Assembly (NCBI GenBank): GCA_030340625.1
Contig: JAOPHQ010005692.1
Coordinates: forward strand, 434,001-498,000
Reading direction: 5' to 3'
From: Merluccius polli
Taxonomy: Eukaryota; Chordata; Actinopteri; Gadiformes; Merlucciidae
DNA: 64,000 bases
How positions within the stretch are numbered: position 1 is the stretch's first letter; each line of letters opens with the position of its first letter. Below the pieces are notes generated by a model, which ran no database searches, had not been told where the DNA came from, and saw only the letters and a program-made list of their open reading frames with translations. Both the position numbers and the translations under genes were made by a program. This document shows positions 23,380 to 47,890 of this stretch, in pieces.

Positions 23380-24177
23380 ATATGAAATGTTTTTATTCTC
23401 AAACAAAATAGTTTTGAACCATTCTCATTTTAAAAGGTAAATAAATAATTTGCCTTCACGGGCAGACCTGAGTTATACACAAACCGAAAAAGTAGAAGGA
23501 TTCAAACTTTCCTTAAAAGGACAGCAGGAACTTGAGAGGAAGACCAAATACACAATCAATATAAATGAACAGACCTGAACACTGATGTTGTCGAACGCTG
23601 CCTGCTTCAGTAGTGAGCTATACATAGCAAGTACATCTCAAACATTATGCTAGAAAACACGGCCATGTAGAAATGCAGACACGATAAAAAATGGATTGTC
23701 GTCCCAACTGTGAGTAAAAAATGACAATACTATTGTTTGACCCTGCAAACCCTGGATATTCTTTAGCAAAAACCACCGGGCATTTCGCTAGTTAGTATAT
23801 CAACACTGGTTTAGTAGCTGTAATCTACTGAGGAAAGTGTGTACCATAACTAGCATAGCAATCAACTGGTCTATTGACAGGCAGGTTTAGCCCAGCAGCC
23901 AGAGGAGCTGAGTTTAGACGTCAGCCGGTCAGTGTTGCTGTACACCCTGAGATAAGCCTCATAAACACTCCCACACACTGGGGGACTGATACAGTCAAAA
24001 CATCAGCACTCCCTTGGCACACACAGTAAAATGGTGTGGATCTGTGCTGTTATTGGTAGCTGTGTGTATATGTCAGGTGTGTGTTCATTTACACATACAC
24101 ATGCGTGTATGTATGTATGTATGTATGTATGTATGTATGTATGTATGCATGTATGTATGCGTGTATGCATGTATGCA

Positions 24178-24250
<73 letters not shown>

Positions 24251-24251
24251 A
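23380..24251 (-). other. clk4: clk4-like 3' UTR with long AC repeat
   Basis: Follows the stop at 24254-24252. In the transcript it begins with a long AC tract and a CATA-type repeat (24250-24105), and a minus-strand AATAAA at 23398-23393 is the likely polyadenylation signal. AC repeats are known binding sites of hnRNP L. The 3' end is inferred. Confidence 0.45.
24105..24250. repeat. (GTAT)n then (GT)n microsatellite
   Basis: A tetranucleotide GTAT tract (from about 24105) with GCAT interruptions runs into about 33 GT units ending at 24249. Lies in the presumed clk4 3' UTR. Confidence 0.95.
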
Positions 24252-35630
<11,379 letters not shown>

Positions 35631-36440
35631 ATCTGCCAAAAAAGGAGTGACAGAAATGGTCCGCAAGGTGCAATAAAACACTACCCCCGGCATCAGTCAC
35701 AAAAGCCAGAGCTTAACCTTTCCAGAGAGCCCAGTGGACAGTAAAGACCGGGGACTTGACCCCTGGTCAGACAACCCTGCACCTTTGATCAGTGTTTTTG
35801 AAGAGGGTGGGGTGGGGTGGGGTTAGAATGGGATAAATGGCTTCTTATAGGATTATCATAATCAATATGAATATACTATTAAGAAAATATTTCAATTCAA
35901 GTATGTTGAATATTATTTGATCATAATTGATTATTATTAATCATATTTGTATTGCTTGGTACTGTCTGTACTCGCAAGTCTGTACACATTAGGCTGTAAT
36001 ACATTGTTTAAAATAGCATGGCTTAGATAAATAAAGAGTAATCTGCTGTAGAATCTGCACTAGAGCATACACATGGTAGGATTAACATGTAAACCCCCGG
36101 CTGGAGGATGTTTCTGTGGTGGCCCACCTCAGGTCCTGCTGACAGAGCAGACATGCGGCGGGACGGGGGGCCGAGGTGCGGAGTGGCCATGCAGGAGGTG
36201 ACACTCAATGCCAACAGTTGAGCTCTCTACCTTTAATGTTTTGCTATGGAAAATCGTATCGTGTGCAATTATTAGTATTATTCACGCATGTTTCCTCGTG
36301 AAAAACGAAGTGATACGTTGTTGACCCGCTGCGAAACACACTTTGAAATCCATTTCTTGTGTCGCTTCGTCGGTTTTATACTACAACCATGGATCAAACC
36401 GTGCTTAAAATGTTCCTCCTCAGTATATCACCAAAGTATC

Positions 36441-36705
36441 AGATGTAGTATTAAATATCGTGTATTAATGTCGTATTAAATATCGTGTATTAATGTCGTA
36501 TTAAATATCGTGTATTAATGTCGTATTAAATATCGTGCATTAATGTAGTATTAAATATCGTGCATTAATGTAGTATTAAATATCGTGTATTGATGTAGTA
36601 TTAAATATTGTGTATTAATGTAGTATTAAATATCGTGTATTAATGTTAAATATCGTGTATAGTATTAAATATGGTTGTATTAATGTAGTATTAATATAGT
36701 GTATT
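36441..36705. repeat. About 25-bp AT-rich minisatellite
   Basis: Units of the form gtattaaatatcgtgtatta with atgtcg/atgtag linkers, about 10 copies, decaying at the right end. Lies in clk4 intron 1. Confidence 0.9.
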
Positions 36706-37187
36706 ATAGCCTGCTTCCTGTATCAGCCAAGCCGTTGCATTTAAATAGTTTTATTGTAGATAAAGCAGCATAGTGTTATGCATTTGCCTTAGTTTTTATT
36801 TTGGTTATTGTATTGAAGTAAATATTCACAAACTATTACTAAAATCCTCCACAGGAATACGACCGACAACCTGTAAATAATACCAGCCGTGTAAAGTCGA
36901 CCCAAATAGCGAGGAGCACATGTTTCAGTGTGGTAAAAAGGCATCGTTAATTACAAACAACTTGCTTTTTCTTATTAAATGAAGGATATTTGTTTAATTT
37001 AAACTATGTAAATCCACCATATGCACCTTACAACAACAAAAACAGAAGAACTATGCTGGGAAACCCAGAGGGAACATGGCCAAACACTTCCTACGGTGTG
37101 GGTTGAGCCACTACTACGCGCCGTGGGCTAACATGTCCTCTTAAACATATAAATATACTGTCCTCTTAAACATATAAATATACTCAC

Positions 37188-37409
37188 CTTTGGCCGTGGG
37201 CTATTTGAGATGTGAAATCAGATATTATCCTTCAGAGACACGGAACCGTCCTTAGGGTCCCGGCTGTTTACAGCCCGCTCCACGACCACAGTATTCAACT
37301 GTTGTTTCTTCACGGCAGGGCGGCCCGCTTTACGGCTGCTTGTAGTCGCTGTTGATGAAGTGATTGATGGGATTTGTAGTCCGCTGTCTCGTATTTATGG
37401 ATGACGTCA
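37188..37409 (-). promoter_or_regulatory. clk4: clk4 promoter and non-coding first exon
   Basis: A donor ccaaag/gtgagta at 37187 marks the end of a likely non-coding exon (37188 to about 37330). Upstream on the minus strand are a perfect CRE TGACGTCA (37409-37402) and an AT-box CCATAAATAC just inside it (about 37400-37391). Together they suggest CREB/ATF-type control. The start site is inferred. Confidence 0.5.
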
Positions 37410-38101
37410 GTCCACATATAGTTGTTCTAGTAAGGTTGTAGTTTTTGTCCCTTGCTCTCCATACCAACATTTGTGTTATGTCTTTTCTTCTTGTATGCCT
37501 TTTTCTATACTATGCATTTTGTGGTGAGCTGGAGATTGTCATTTTACTTTAATAATATCTTTATAACATTATTTTTAACCTAATTTAATCTTAGATTGGA
37601 ATACGTACCTACTTATCCGGACAAATGTTTTAATTTAAAGTTTAATATTGTAATAATACAATTATGTTCAATTTAAATGGGACCTAACCTTTTCTCTTCT
37701 TTTTTTTAAGAAAAGGGAGGATTACATGATATTAGGTACCACTGAACTCATGTTCAAGGGAAATACACAAGTTTAACACATTTTACACAAGATAAATATA
37801 GCGAAGGTACATTTTTAAGGTCTTGTTTGACTTGTCATTGTCTATGGTTCCGTTTTATGGAAATATATAAATGTGCATCAATAATCATCCACAATATGGG
37901 GGTTTAGTTGAATGTATGTGTATGTGGTTAATTACACTTAGAGAATTATGGCAACTGGCTTGATAAATATATGCAATACAAAAATGTTAACTTTACTAAT
38001 GCAAATCTATTGCTTTTGCAATCTGCTTTTATACTGCAATTGGATTAAACTGAATTCAATGGACATAATGGCCTAACTTTTTCTGGTTAGTGGGGTCCAT
38101 T

Positions 38102-38102
<1 letters not shown>

Positions 38103-38187
<85 letters not shown>

Positions 38188-38199
38188 GAGAGAGAGAGC
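38103..38199. repeat. (AG)n microsatellite
   Basis: About 48 AG units with one GGG interruption. Confidence 0.95.
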
Positions 38200-38604
38200 A
38201 CGATGGGCCAATGAGTTTAACACACTTTCATACATGAGACAAGCAGCTGTGATGAATTACAGTGAGACAGCATGTGGACACAATAAAGATATAGGGTGGG
38301 CAGATTTAATTTGTATGAGAGCACACAAACAAACACACACAGACAAACACACACACGCGCGCATGCAGACACACAGACAGATTGATTTATAGACATGCAG
38401 TAACAGTCTTTATTTAGGCTTTATGTTCATATGAACATACATTTGCAGCAGAATATTTAACATGTATAACATATGTTCTATCTTCTATCTTCTTCATTTC
38501 TGTATTTGAATGTATCATATGTGTTTCAAATGAGTCAGATTTGTAACCCGTAGTTAAATGCAATTATGATGGTCATAATCTGGACCGAATGCCTGGACCT
38601 GTTC

Positions 38605-38745
38605 CTATAGACATTACAGTCCATGCTATAATGCATTGTTACAGGGTTCTTACATTGTCATGTAAGAACCCTGTAACAATGCATTACAGTCCATGCTGTA
38701 ATGCATTGTTACAGGGTTCTTACATTGTCATGTAAGAACCCTGGC
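38605..38745. repeat. Tandem pair of near-perfect palindromes
   Basis: Each copy has arms gcattgttacagggttctta and the reverse complement around a loop of about 4 nt (tgtc). The first copy (about 38633-38685) and the second (about 38703-38742) are linked by acagtccatgct(a/g)taat. No target duplication identified. Confidence 0.8.
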
Positions 38746-39300
38746 TCCGGCCTCTCTGCCCTGCATGCATACAGAGGCTTCCTGCAGATCGGACCTGGCT
38801 ATCTGAGACAGAACACACAGTGTACACAGCTCTACACTTAAGCAATAAGCCAGAAGAGTGGCTTATTGCCACTTTTTATAAAACGGTTACTAAAACGGCA
38901 ACATAAAATGTGATCATTTTGGCAAGCAATATAGTTCAAGACAGCAAAATGGTTGCCAAGCAACACAGGCTAGCATACAGGCCTTAATACTGAAAATGAA
39001 TAGTTTTGCGGTCACAGGTGTGTGTATAGAGTATTTTACAATGGCTTTGAGCCAATCAGCATAAAGGAACTATCCGTTAACCCATAATTAACCTAACCCC
39101 CCTAAAGCCAATGGTTAGACTGCACTTGCTTCTTATGTTATTTTATATAACATAAGAACGTATAGCGGCGAAAGGACAGTGAACTAAGTAGGCTAGTTGC
39201 ATTGGGCGTTGGAGGAAATGGTATTTCTGTTAATTTGGATCGATGGAAGTATTGAATAACTGTCACTATATATCATTAATCCGACCAGAGGGGAGAGAGG

Positions 39301-39332
<32 letters not shown>

Positions 39333-41368
39333 CATAAAGAGATGAACGCATGTCTAGCTTTCAATGGGGGGGCTTGAGTGATATTAAGGGAATAAGATAG
39401 ATAGATATATCTGACTAGCGCTCTCTCTCAATAAAGAGAGAGAGAGAGAGAGAGCCCCTTACGGTTTTTTAATGACGTTAAAAAGTTAACATGCTTTTCT
39501 TGCTTTTATGTCCACTTGAATCATGGTGAGTGTAATGTGTGGGACCGGGGGGCACACTGCAGAATACTCCAAAAGCAGCACAGTCTGAGCCAGGACACAC
39601 CACCACCACCATCGCCCTGGTCTGTGTGTGTGTGTGTGTCATTCTCTCTCTCTCTTTATCTCCCTCTCCCTCTATATCTCTGTCTCACCAGCAGCTGTGA
39701 TTACTTTGTTAAAACAGTGCTGCGACGCAGAGAACCAATTTTCCTAATGCACAGTGCTCAGCTGACGCGCACGCACACACACACACACACACACACGCAC
39801 ACACATATACACACACACACATTGTGTCCTAAATCACGCTCACACAGTGAATCACACAGACACACACACGCACACACGTACACACACATACATACACTCA
39901 CAGTATGGATATTGATGAGGTAAATGGGGATGGGGCAACGAGGGGGCAACATATACTGCTGGGAAACGCTGGAGCAAGAGAGAGAGAGAGAGAGAGAAAG
40001 GAGAGGGAGGGAGAGAATCAGGAAGAGGGGATAGCGGGACAACGTGAGAAGGACAAGATCCAGACAGGGACAAAGGAGGGGAAAGGGTAAGAGAAAAGAG
40101 CAGGGGAAGGAATGAAGGAGGAGGTCCACACTGATGGAGGAAGGAGAGGGAGCAGGACCGGACATCTAAGGTAGACAGATAAGAGTTTTTTTTTTTTTTT
40201 TCCAACATTACCGGGACGTTACAAATAATGAGAAGAAGCAAGGGCATGGAGAAGAGAAATTGATAAAGATGTGGATATTACTGTAATGTTCTTGAAATAT
40301 TGCACGTGCCCCCCCCCTTTTATTAGTTTTTAGTGCGAGGTTACACTGAGACCACTGAATCAAAGAAGAAGGAGAGAGTTTGGGATAGTGAGAGGAGGAG
40401 GACACTTCAAGAAGGCCTGTGGATTTTAAATCTAAACAAGAGCTAAGATAGGGGAGCAGAGGAGCAGAAACGTAGATTCGGGGAGTGTTGCAGAACAGAA
40501 TAAGGTAATGAATGAATTATGAAAGGTTGTTCTACTTTGTATGGATGACAATGTTCTCAGAATGCAACAGATATGGAGGGTCGAGAAGAGCGAGCAAGGC
40601 AGACAGTTTTTTTTTAAGGCTCCATTTCAACTACAAATCAGCAAGAAAATAACGACACCAATCATTTAAAGAGATGGAAAAGAGAGAAAGGCAGGGATAG
40701 GGTGGAAGGGAGAAATACAGAGACAAGAGGAGAGAGACGAGAGGAGAAAGAGAGAGAAAGAGTCCAGCAGACCGAGCAGAACTTGAGCTGTTTGGATCAT
40801 TCTCTTCCATTCTTACCGGACTAATCCAAAGGACGAGGAGACAAAACAAGGGAAGCAACCAATGAACACGAAGATCTCTGGAATGAGAGGAAGTTCTGAG
40901 GGCGTGTCATTCTAGAACATTTGAGTCTTATTTCCACCTGAGAAAATTCAACAGTGGATGAGTCAAGATGTTATGTATCCATGTGTGTTCTCTGTGCCAC
41001 CATTGTTCACCTAGTCACACGACCGGGACATGTCGGGAACTTTGCTTTGGTGGTGCCACTCCTCAACCCTGCCGATAAGTGTGGTGAGCAGCAGGAGAAG
41101 CACAAAACGCCGGGAACGTTCTCCATCATAAGCAGTATCATGTGGCCGTGTCCGTGTAAATAGTTCTGCTGGGTGTCTGCAGTCTCACCACCCTGTAGGA
41201 CAAGCCTGGTGTGCAGGTGGAGGAGACGTAGCCGCTGAAAGAACACACCTCAAACTGGGAAATCAGAGCCAATGTTTTGAGGCGTGTGCGCGTGTGACAT
41301 GTCAGTGAAGCGCTGTTTTGAGGAACTTCAGTGGTTGTCATAGCAACCAGCAACGGGACGGTCGAAGC

Positions 41369-41420
41369 ATGGGACTCACCTGTTTTAAGTCATGGAAGTA
41401 TGACCGCAGAGGACAGAAAG
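41369..41420 (+). CDS. Candidate first coding exon of the RhoGAP gene
   Basis: An ATG in good context (gaagcATGG) opens MGLTCFKSWKYDRRGQK and runs to a donor aaag/gttaga. It ends in phase 1, the phase needed by the exon at 42069, giving ...RGQK-GNRDVLASPG. If used, the protein would lack the first half of the PH domain. Related genes (ARHGAP24) have isoforms with alternative first exons that shorten the PH domain. Based on phase and context only. Confidence 0.35.
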
Positions 41421-41636
41421 GTTAGACACACACACACACACACAAGTAGCCACATGTCTAATGATATCTACACACAGTACCCACACACAAGTAAATGTAC
41501 ACACACACACACACTCAAAAGCACACACGTGTGTCCTTGATTGACATTAGCTAAATGCTGACTCAGTGGCGCTGTGTTGTATCTGAGATGCTCTCATATG
41601 TGATTACTTACAATCATGTATGTGATCATCGGTGCA

Positions 41637-41671
<35 letters not shown>

Positions 41672-42068
41672 CTGTGTGTGTATATGTGCATGTGCTATGG
41701 CTAGTGATAGACAAATGTAATACATGGATGTGAAGTCATTTGTCATCAGGTGATTAGTGTGTAAGAAACATACACACTCACACAGACACACACATTGCAC
41801 AACTTAATCAATGTATGCACGTGATGTGTCATGAGGTGAACTCACACACTCACAAACACACACACATTCTATCTATCCAGCCAAAACATACCGGGTTTGA
41901 TCCCCAAATGTATGCAGTCTATACTTGCATGTATGTATCCTAGTGCATGACGTCTAACCCTGACCTGCACTGTTACTTGCTTGGGATGAATCGGCTTCAT
42001 GCTACATGAAGGCTCAATGAAAGAGACTATATTATATATGCTAGGCCGATATCTATATTTGTATTTAG

Positions 42069-42190
42069 GGAACAGAGACGTGTTAGCCAGCCCAGGCTCC
42101 TACTTCTTCCTGTCTAACAGCTGTGGTCAGGGGGACGAGTGGCTTCAGAGCCTCAACAAGAGAGCCTGGATCCCCTTCACAGGTACACAC

Positions 42191-42221
<31 letters not shown>

Positions 42222-44007
42222 CACACACGCACACACCACACACACACACGCACACCACACACGCACACACCACACACACATACACACGCACACCACACAC
42301 ACACCACACACACACACGCACACCACACACACATACACGCACACCACACACATACACACACACACACACATACACACGCACACCACACACACACACATAC
42401 ATACACACACACACACACACACATCACGGTCACCAAGTAAAGTAAATCATTTTCAATAATAAGTAATAATGTTCAAAATAAAATAGGCCTTCTTGGTTGC
42501 CAGTACATAGGGCGAGGCGGATGCTATGCAACGTAGCCTACACAGTAGCTGCTACCATATTTCTTTTTTCATCACAGGCTAGTTACATCAATTGAATAAT
42601 TGGCAATTTATTTACATTCATTCCAAATTGTCTCGCGTCGGTAGGATGACTTTGAAAAACGTTTTTTTTTTCTCAGAAGCAGGGCGATACTAAATTGGGC
42701 TAATGACTTAGACGTCCAATCCGATGGCTCGATTTGAGCTTCCCGTTTTATACGTACATGCACACGTGTCCCCTGCACCCAGGGGTGTTCGGCCAGCGGC
42801 TGGAGGAGACGGTGCTGTACGAGCGGCGCTACGGCGCGCGCTCCGTGCCCCTGGTGGTGGAGCAGTGCGTGCACTTCATCCGGGAGCGCGGCCTCACCGA
42901 GGTGGGCCTGTTCCGCCGGCCGGGGCAGGCCACGCTGGTCAAGGACCTCCAGGAGGCCTTCGACGCCGGGGAGAGGCCCTCCTTCGACAGGTAACACACA
43001 CATTCATCCGTTAACGCATAGAGATTGAAACAATGACCATGATCACACATTCATTTCTGCTATATTAGACAATACAGTTATATACATTCTGATAAGATAA
43101 TTCGTAATTAACTAATGACATTATTCTAATCTGCATCGAATAATGTTGCCAACACATTGCGCGCCCGTGCGTGTGTGCGTGCGTGCGGTGTGGCCAGTGG
43201 AACAGACGTGCACACGGTGGCCTCCCTGCTGAAGCTCTATCTCAGGCAGCTGCCGGAGCCACTGGTTCCCTATAGTCAGTACCAGAACTTCCTGCTCTGT
43301 GGAGAGCAGCTGGCCTCTGGCAGAACCAAGGTACCCCCCCACACACACACACACACACACCCTCAAGCAGAAGAGAAGTGTTCCAGGCAGGGGCGTGTCC
43401 AGGGGGGGGGGGAATTTGATTGGTCACCCAGAAAGTGCCACCTCAACTAAATCTGGCCGTTGCTAGGATTTTACTTAATCAAAGTCTAACAGAAAAGCGT
43501 TGTGTTTTTTACTACACAGTTTTGTTTTTATTTTCATAATTTGTGGACTGATTGTCAGATGCAAAATCTGTCAGTCTAGTTCATTTTGTGAATGATATAT
43601 AGTATATACTTCCTCTGCACCGTTGTACTAAGCTGCTGTTGGGATCTGGCGTCACCTCCCTGTGTTAGAATGTTGCTGTATTAAGAACATGTTGGGCTAC
43701 ACCACACATTATCCACAGTCTTTTCTGCCTTACTTACAGCACTACTCCGTTCCTCCACAGGGTCTGCTAGAATTAAGGAGTCTCCTGCATGATCTCCCTG
43801 TGGCCAACTTCAACCTGCTCAACTACATCTGCCAGTGAGTGGTCTGCCTGTCTGTCTTCTTAGTTTTCATCCTGCTGTCACAGTCATGTGACCTTCCATT
43901 CTATTCACCCCCTCTCTCCATTTCCCTCTCCTTATTTTCCTCATTGTGTGTGTGTTTGTGCCCATGCCTGTGTGTGTGGGGGGGGGCTCACATGTGTTTG
44001 TGTGCAC

Positions 44008-44078
<71 letters not shown>

Positions 44079-44439
44079 GGTTCTTGAATGAGGTCCAAAG
44101 CTACTCCTGCAGCAACAAGATGAGTTGCCAGAATCTGGCCACTGTGTTCGGACCAAACATTCTCCGTGCCAAAGCCGAAGACCCACACAGCATCATTGGA
44201 GGTAATCAAGGAATGAGTCATCAGTACAGACACGGTGCATCATGGGAATGTTACAACTATATGCAGCCTTGCAGGCAAGTAATGGCCACAGGGCTGGATA
44301 GTTAACAAGATCCACACATTTTACTTTGCTTTTAAATGTTTCTATACACATCTATTCTGTGCAATAATCTTCTATTTAAAGTGTAATACAGGGCTACTGC
44401 GACTAATACAACAACTATTTCAACAACAAAATGAATAAC

Positions 44440-44505
<66 letters not shown>

Positions 44506-47500
44506 AGGAGCCTGGAACTGGACAGTCTGGATCATTATCGTTGTACTTGACATTATGTAGTATTGTCGTTCTCATGTTGCCCTCGTCTGTAACGTTAATG
44601 TTTTTCTAATCTAATCTTGGCCAGCTCTTCATGGAAGATGAGCCTCACCTGGTTAAATAAAGGTTAAATATAAATATAAAATATATAAATCATGTCTCAC
44701 CCAGGTGCAGCGGTGGTCCAGGTTTTGATGTTGGAGTTGATCCGGGAACACCAGTCTCTCTTCCCTAGAGAAGCTGGCCCCTGTCCAGCACCCAGGTCCC
44801 CAGGAAAACCCAAGGACCTAACGCTCACAGCACCCAGGCCGCCTTTGCTTCCCGTCTCCCCCTGCGCCCGGCAGCTCTCCCTACCTCTCATCGCAGAGCG
44901 CTGCGGGAGACCTGGCTCCGTCTCCAGCCTGAAGGACACCGAGGAACGTCCTCCCCCTCCCCAGTCCGCCTCCAAACACTGTGACCAAAGGTTCAAACTC
45001 TTCCTTTGGTTTTATTACAATCACACAATCACATCAAATGGAGTGTAGTCTCACATAGCCAGACATATCTCCACACTTTGTTTTAGCGCTGTGCCAGTGC
45101 TGGAGAAAGGTCTGTCTCTGCTCACTATCATTCTGGAATAGGGGGAAAAAACACTCTTTGTTTGTATTTCTTTAACCAATCACAATCGTCTTTGGCGGTG
45201 CTAAGCCCAGGATGCAGGTGGTGGAAGGGGGAGGAGTATAAGGTATAAGCCCACCCAGAGCCTGCCATTGGGCGACTCCTACAGTCACCCAATGGCAGGC
45301 TTAGGCAGGGTTATGCCAACAACCTACGGTAAGCAAGACTAAGTGGAGTGTAACGAACACAAGTGTAATCAGATCGTGTTGTGTCGTGATGTGGCCAAAT
45401 AAGGTATGCTGGTTTCACTGCCTCAGCAGACCATTAGAAGACAGGGGCACATACGTACATCAAAGGCCACAACTTATGAATGGATTTTATAAAAAAGGGT
45501 TAGGGTTAGGCTTGAATGTGTGCAGAAAAATGTAGCCCTCATTCCTTCTCCCGGATTCTCCAGCCAGGCAGCCGACCCGGGTCTCCCCGCCAGCCAGAAG
45601 AGAGTCCTGGGCCACCGCCACACCTCCTCACACCCGGACAGCTGCCTGTTCCCGCTGCCCTCCACCAGCTACCCCCTTTCCCCCCTCCACCACCAGCACC
45701 ACCACCATGCAGCCAAACCCAGCATTCCCCAGCCAGATGAACCGCTGCTCCATGGTGCACAGCAGGACTCAATACCAGGCCTTGGCCCAAACGTGATGCC
45801 CACCGGCCTGTTCCCAGTCCACGCTGCTCCGTCAGTCGTCCTCCAGTCCCACGTCACAGGCAGTCCCGCGTCAGGTGTGCTGCTGCCTGGCCACAAGGAA
45901 GAAGGGGCTTGCCCCTGGACTGCGGAAACTGAGGAGGCAGAGGATGAGGGTGGAGTACCGGAGGCGGCCAGTGGTGGGAGCAGCGAGTACCAGGAGGATA
46001 GCACCATGTCTGTCTACGACAACCTGAGCAGAGCCTCTCTACACCAGAGAATGGAGGTGGATGATGGTGACCCATTTGATGTAGACGCCGCAGCCATGCA
46101 CTTGGATTCTTTGCTGATCGTTAGGGAAGGGGCGGGAGAGGAGGAGGCCCAACATAGCCTGGTCTCCTCCTTCTCCTTCTCCTCCTGTGAACTGCTACCT
46201 GTGGACGAGACGGGGGAATGTGTCGCCGATTGTGGATCCAGCCCGCCGCAGTCACTGAGGTTGTCGCCGATGTTTCTATCAAACCAGGGGTCAGAATATA
46301 ATGACCATTATGAGGAGGAGGAGGATGATAGTGGTGATGAAGACCTTGAGGATGATGATGACGATGATGATGATGACGGTGATGATGATGATGATAACCC
46401 CAATGGGGATCTTCAGCCCCCTAATTCCCCAGCCTCCTGCTCGGTTCCCAGTGACATTCTTCTGAGTACAGGCAGCTCTGAGGTGTTCCTCCCCTCTGGA
46501 TCTCCGGATCCCCAAGTCTCCCAGGCTCAGACTGAGGCCCAAAATGTTCACTCTTACTTGACTGAGCTAAAGCAACAGATGACCAGACAGAGGGCTGAGT
46601 ACCAGGCCACCATATCCCGGTGAGATGTAAACGTTTTCAAAACCTTGAGTATGTTTTGGTACCGGTGGGAGGATTAATAGTAATTGTTCAACTACTCTTC
46701 AAACAATTGACTCATAAACAGTCTAATGACCTCTGCTTAAACCCAAGATTAAATTAATGGAGAATGATTGATTGAGAGTTAATTGAGAAAGCAGCAGAAT
46801 GGTGTTAACCAATCACAGACTGCTAAAGTGGTCAACACATGATTAGCTTTTATAATCACCGCCACCCTGGGCATAACGGACAGTTCAGATTCTCCAAGTT
46901 CAAACAATTCTTCTTTCTCATTCCTAAACCTAAAATATGTTTTCTGAGTTAAAAGCACCAAACTCCTGTCTGTGGTCACGCTATATACCAAACACCCAAC
47001 CTAGCGTCTAGCGTTGCTATTGTTTACATTCATGGTGAGAACACACTCACGTAAAATGCCTATCTCCAGAATCAGTACAGCAGTCATTTTGTAATTTTTA
47101 CAAATTGTATTGGTATCGGCTGCTTTAGTGAAGCCAGGAGAGACGGTTATGATAGTTTGATCACCCAGTATGTTAATGACTCACTCACCAGTCTTCTTCT
47201 TCTTCTTCTTCTTCTGCTTCTACTGCTTCTTCTTCTTCTGTGGTAGGTTGGAGCGTTGCAACGAGGCCCTGGAAGGACAAATGGCCGCCCTGTGCTCCCG
47301 GCTGGAGCAGCATAAGCGCTGGCACAGCCTGGCTGAAGTGAAGATCCGCAACGTGGAGCGGGCGCGGGTCGATGCGGACCGACGCAATACTACGCTGCAG
47401 CGGGAGATGGAGCAATTCTACAAGATGTTTGGAGAGGTCAAGGGAGGTGGAGGAAGAGGAGGAGGAGGAAGAGGAGGAGGACGTCGAGGAAGGGGAGGAG

Positions 47501-47538
47501 AGAGGACGAGGGAGCGGCAAAACCTACAGAGTTTGTAA
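42069..47538 (+). CDS. Rho GTPase-activating protein, ARHGAP22/24/25 (FilGAP) group
   Basis: Stimulates GTP hydrolysis on Rac/Cdc42-type GTPases in actin control. Exons: 42069-42182, 42783-42990, 43198-43330, 43761-43834, 44080-44201, 44705-44990, 45564-46619, 47247-47538, all in one phase. The first encodes the end of a PH domain (DEWLQSLNKRAWIPF). RhoGAP follows: GVFGQRLEETV, GLFRRPGQ with the arginine finger, DVHTVASLLKLYLRQLPEP, NKMSCQNLATVFGPNILR. The 1056-nt exon is low complexity, with MSVYDNLSRAS and a long Asp/Glu run (about 46307-46404). A coiled coil comes next (LTELKQQMTRQRAEYQ, RLERCNEALEGQM, RNTTLQREMEQFYKMFGEV). The protein then ends in a Gly/Arg tail not expected in the family. 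FDAGERPSFDR favours ARHGAP25; the NKMS text favours 22/24. The start of the PH domain was not found. Confidence 0.9.
42183..42422. repeat. CA-rich tract starting at a splice donor
   Basis: About 240 bp of cacacgcacacca-type units beginning at the donor (gtacacacc) of the exon 42069-42182. Confidence 0.95.
44009..44077. repeat. (GT)n microsatellite at a RhoGAP acceptor
   Basis: About 34 GT units, directly followed by gaag and the exon at 44080. It replaces the normal polypyrimidine tract. Confidence 0.95.
44428..44505. repeat. (GAT)n microsatellite
   Basis: About 25 GAT units in a RhoGAP intron. Confidence 0.95.
45257..45303. repeat. Short hairpin in RhoGAP intron
   Basis: gagcctgccattgggcgact is followed by gtcacccaatggcaggct; near-perfect arms with a short loop. 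Confidence 0.6.
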
Positions 47539-47890
47539 CGGATGAATGAAGGAGGGGATGAACAGACGGGACAGGTGGATTAGAGTCCATCTGGTAACTA
47601 GCATGGTGAACCGTGTCAGGAGGACAGTGAAGAACACAATCTTCAGCAGCAGGACAATGATCATTTAGGCTTCGGCACATCTATGTATTATTCATTGGAT
47701 GTGACTCCCCAAGATGAAGAAGTACAACAACAACAACTAGGTCACTATGGACAGAGAGTCATATTTCAGTACTAAAAACAGGCTTCTGTGTTCCTCAAAA
47801 ACATAAATAAAGCATGCTCCTCTTCGCAGAATACATTTATAGGCAGCTTCTACGAAATTCAGCGAATGAGTCATAGCTTACCGTGTCTTC

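Larger units (their letters stand above)
37410..41368. other. Intergenic between clk4 and the RhoGAP gene
   Basis: No coding exon recognised; I looked here for the missing PH-domain exons and did not find them. It contains a long (GA)n tract (38103-38199), a duplicated palindrome (38620-38745), GA-rich stretches (39290-39330, 39980-40010) and CA tracts (39770-39900). Confidence 0.45.

Noticed and set aside
45520..45563. Upstream ATG of the long RhoGAP ORF
   Set aside because: The frame enters from an intron; the acceptor at 45563 and phase with exon 44705-44990 show it is an internal exon.
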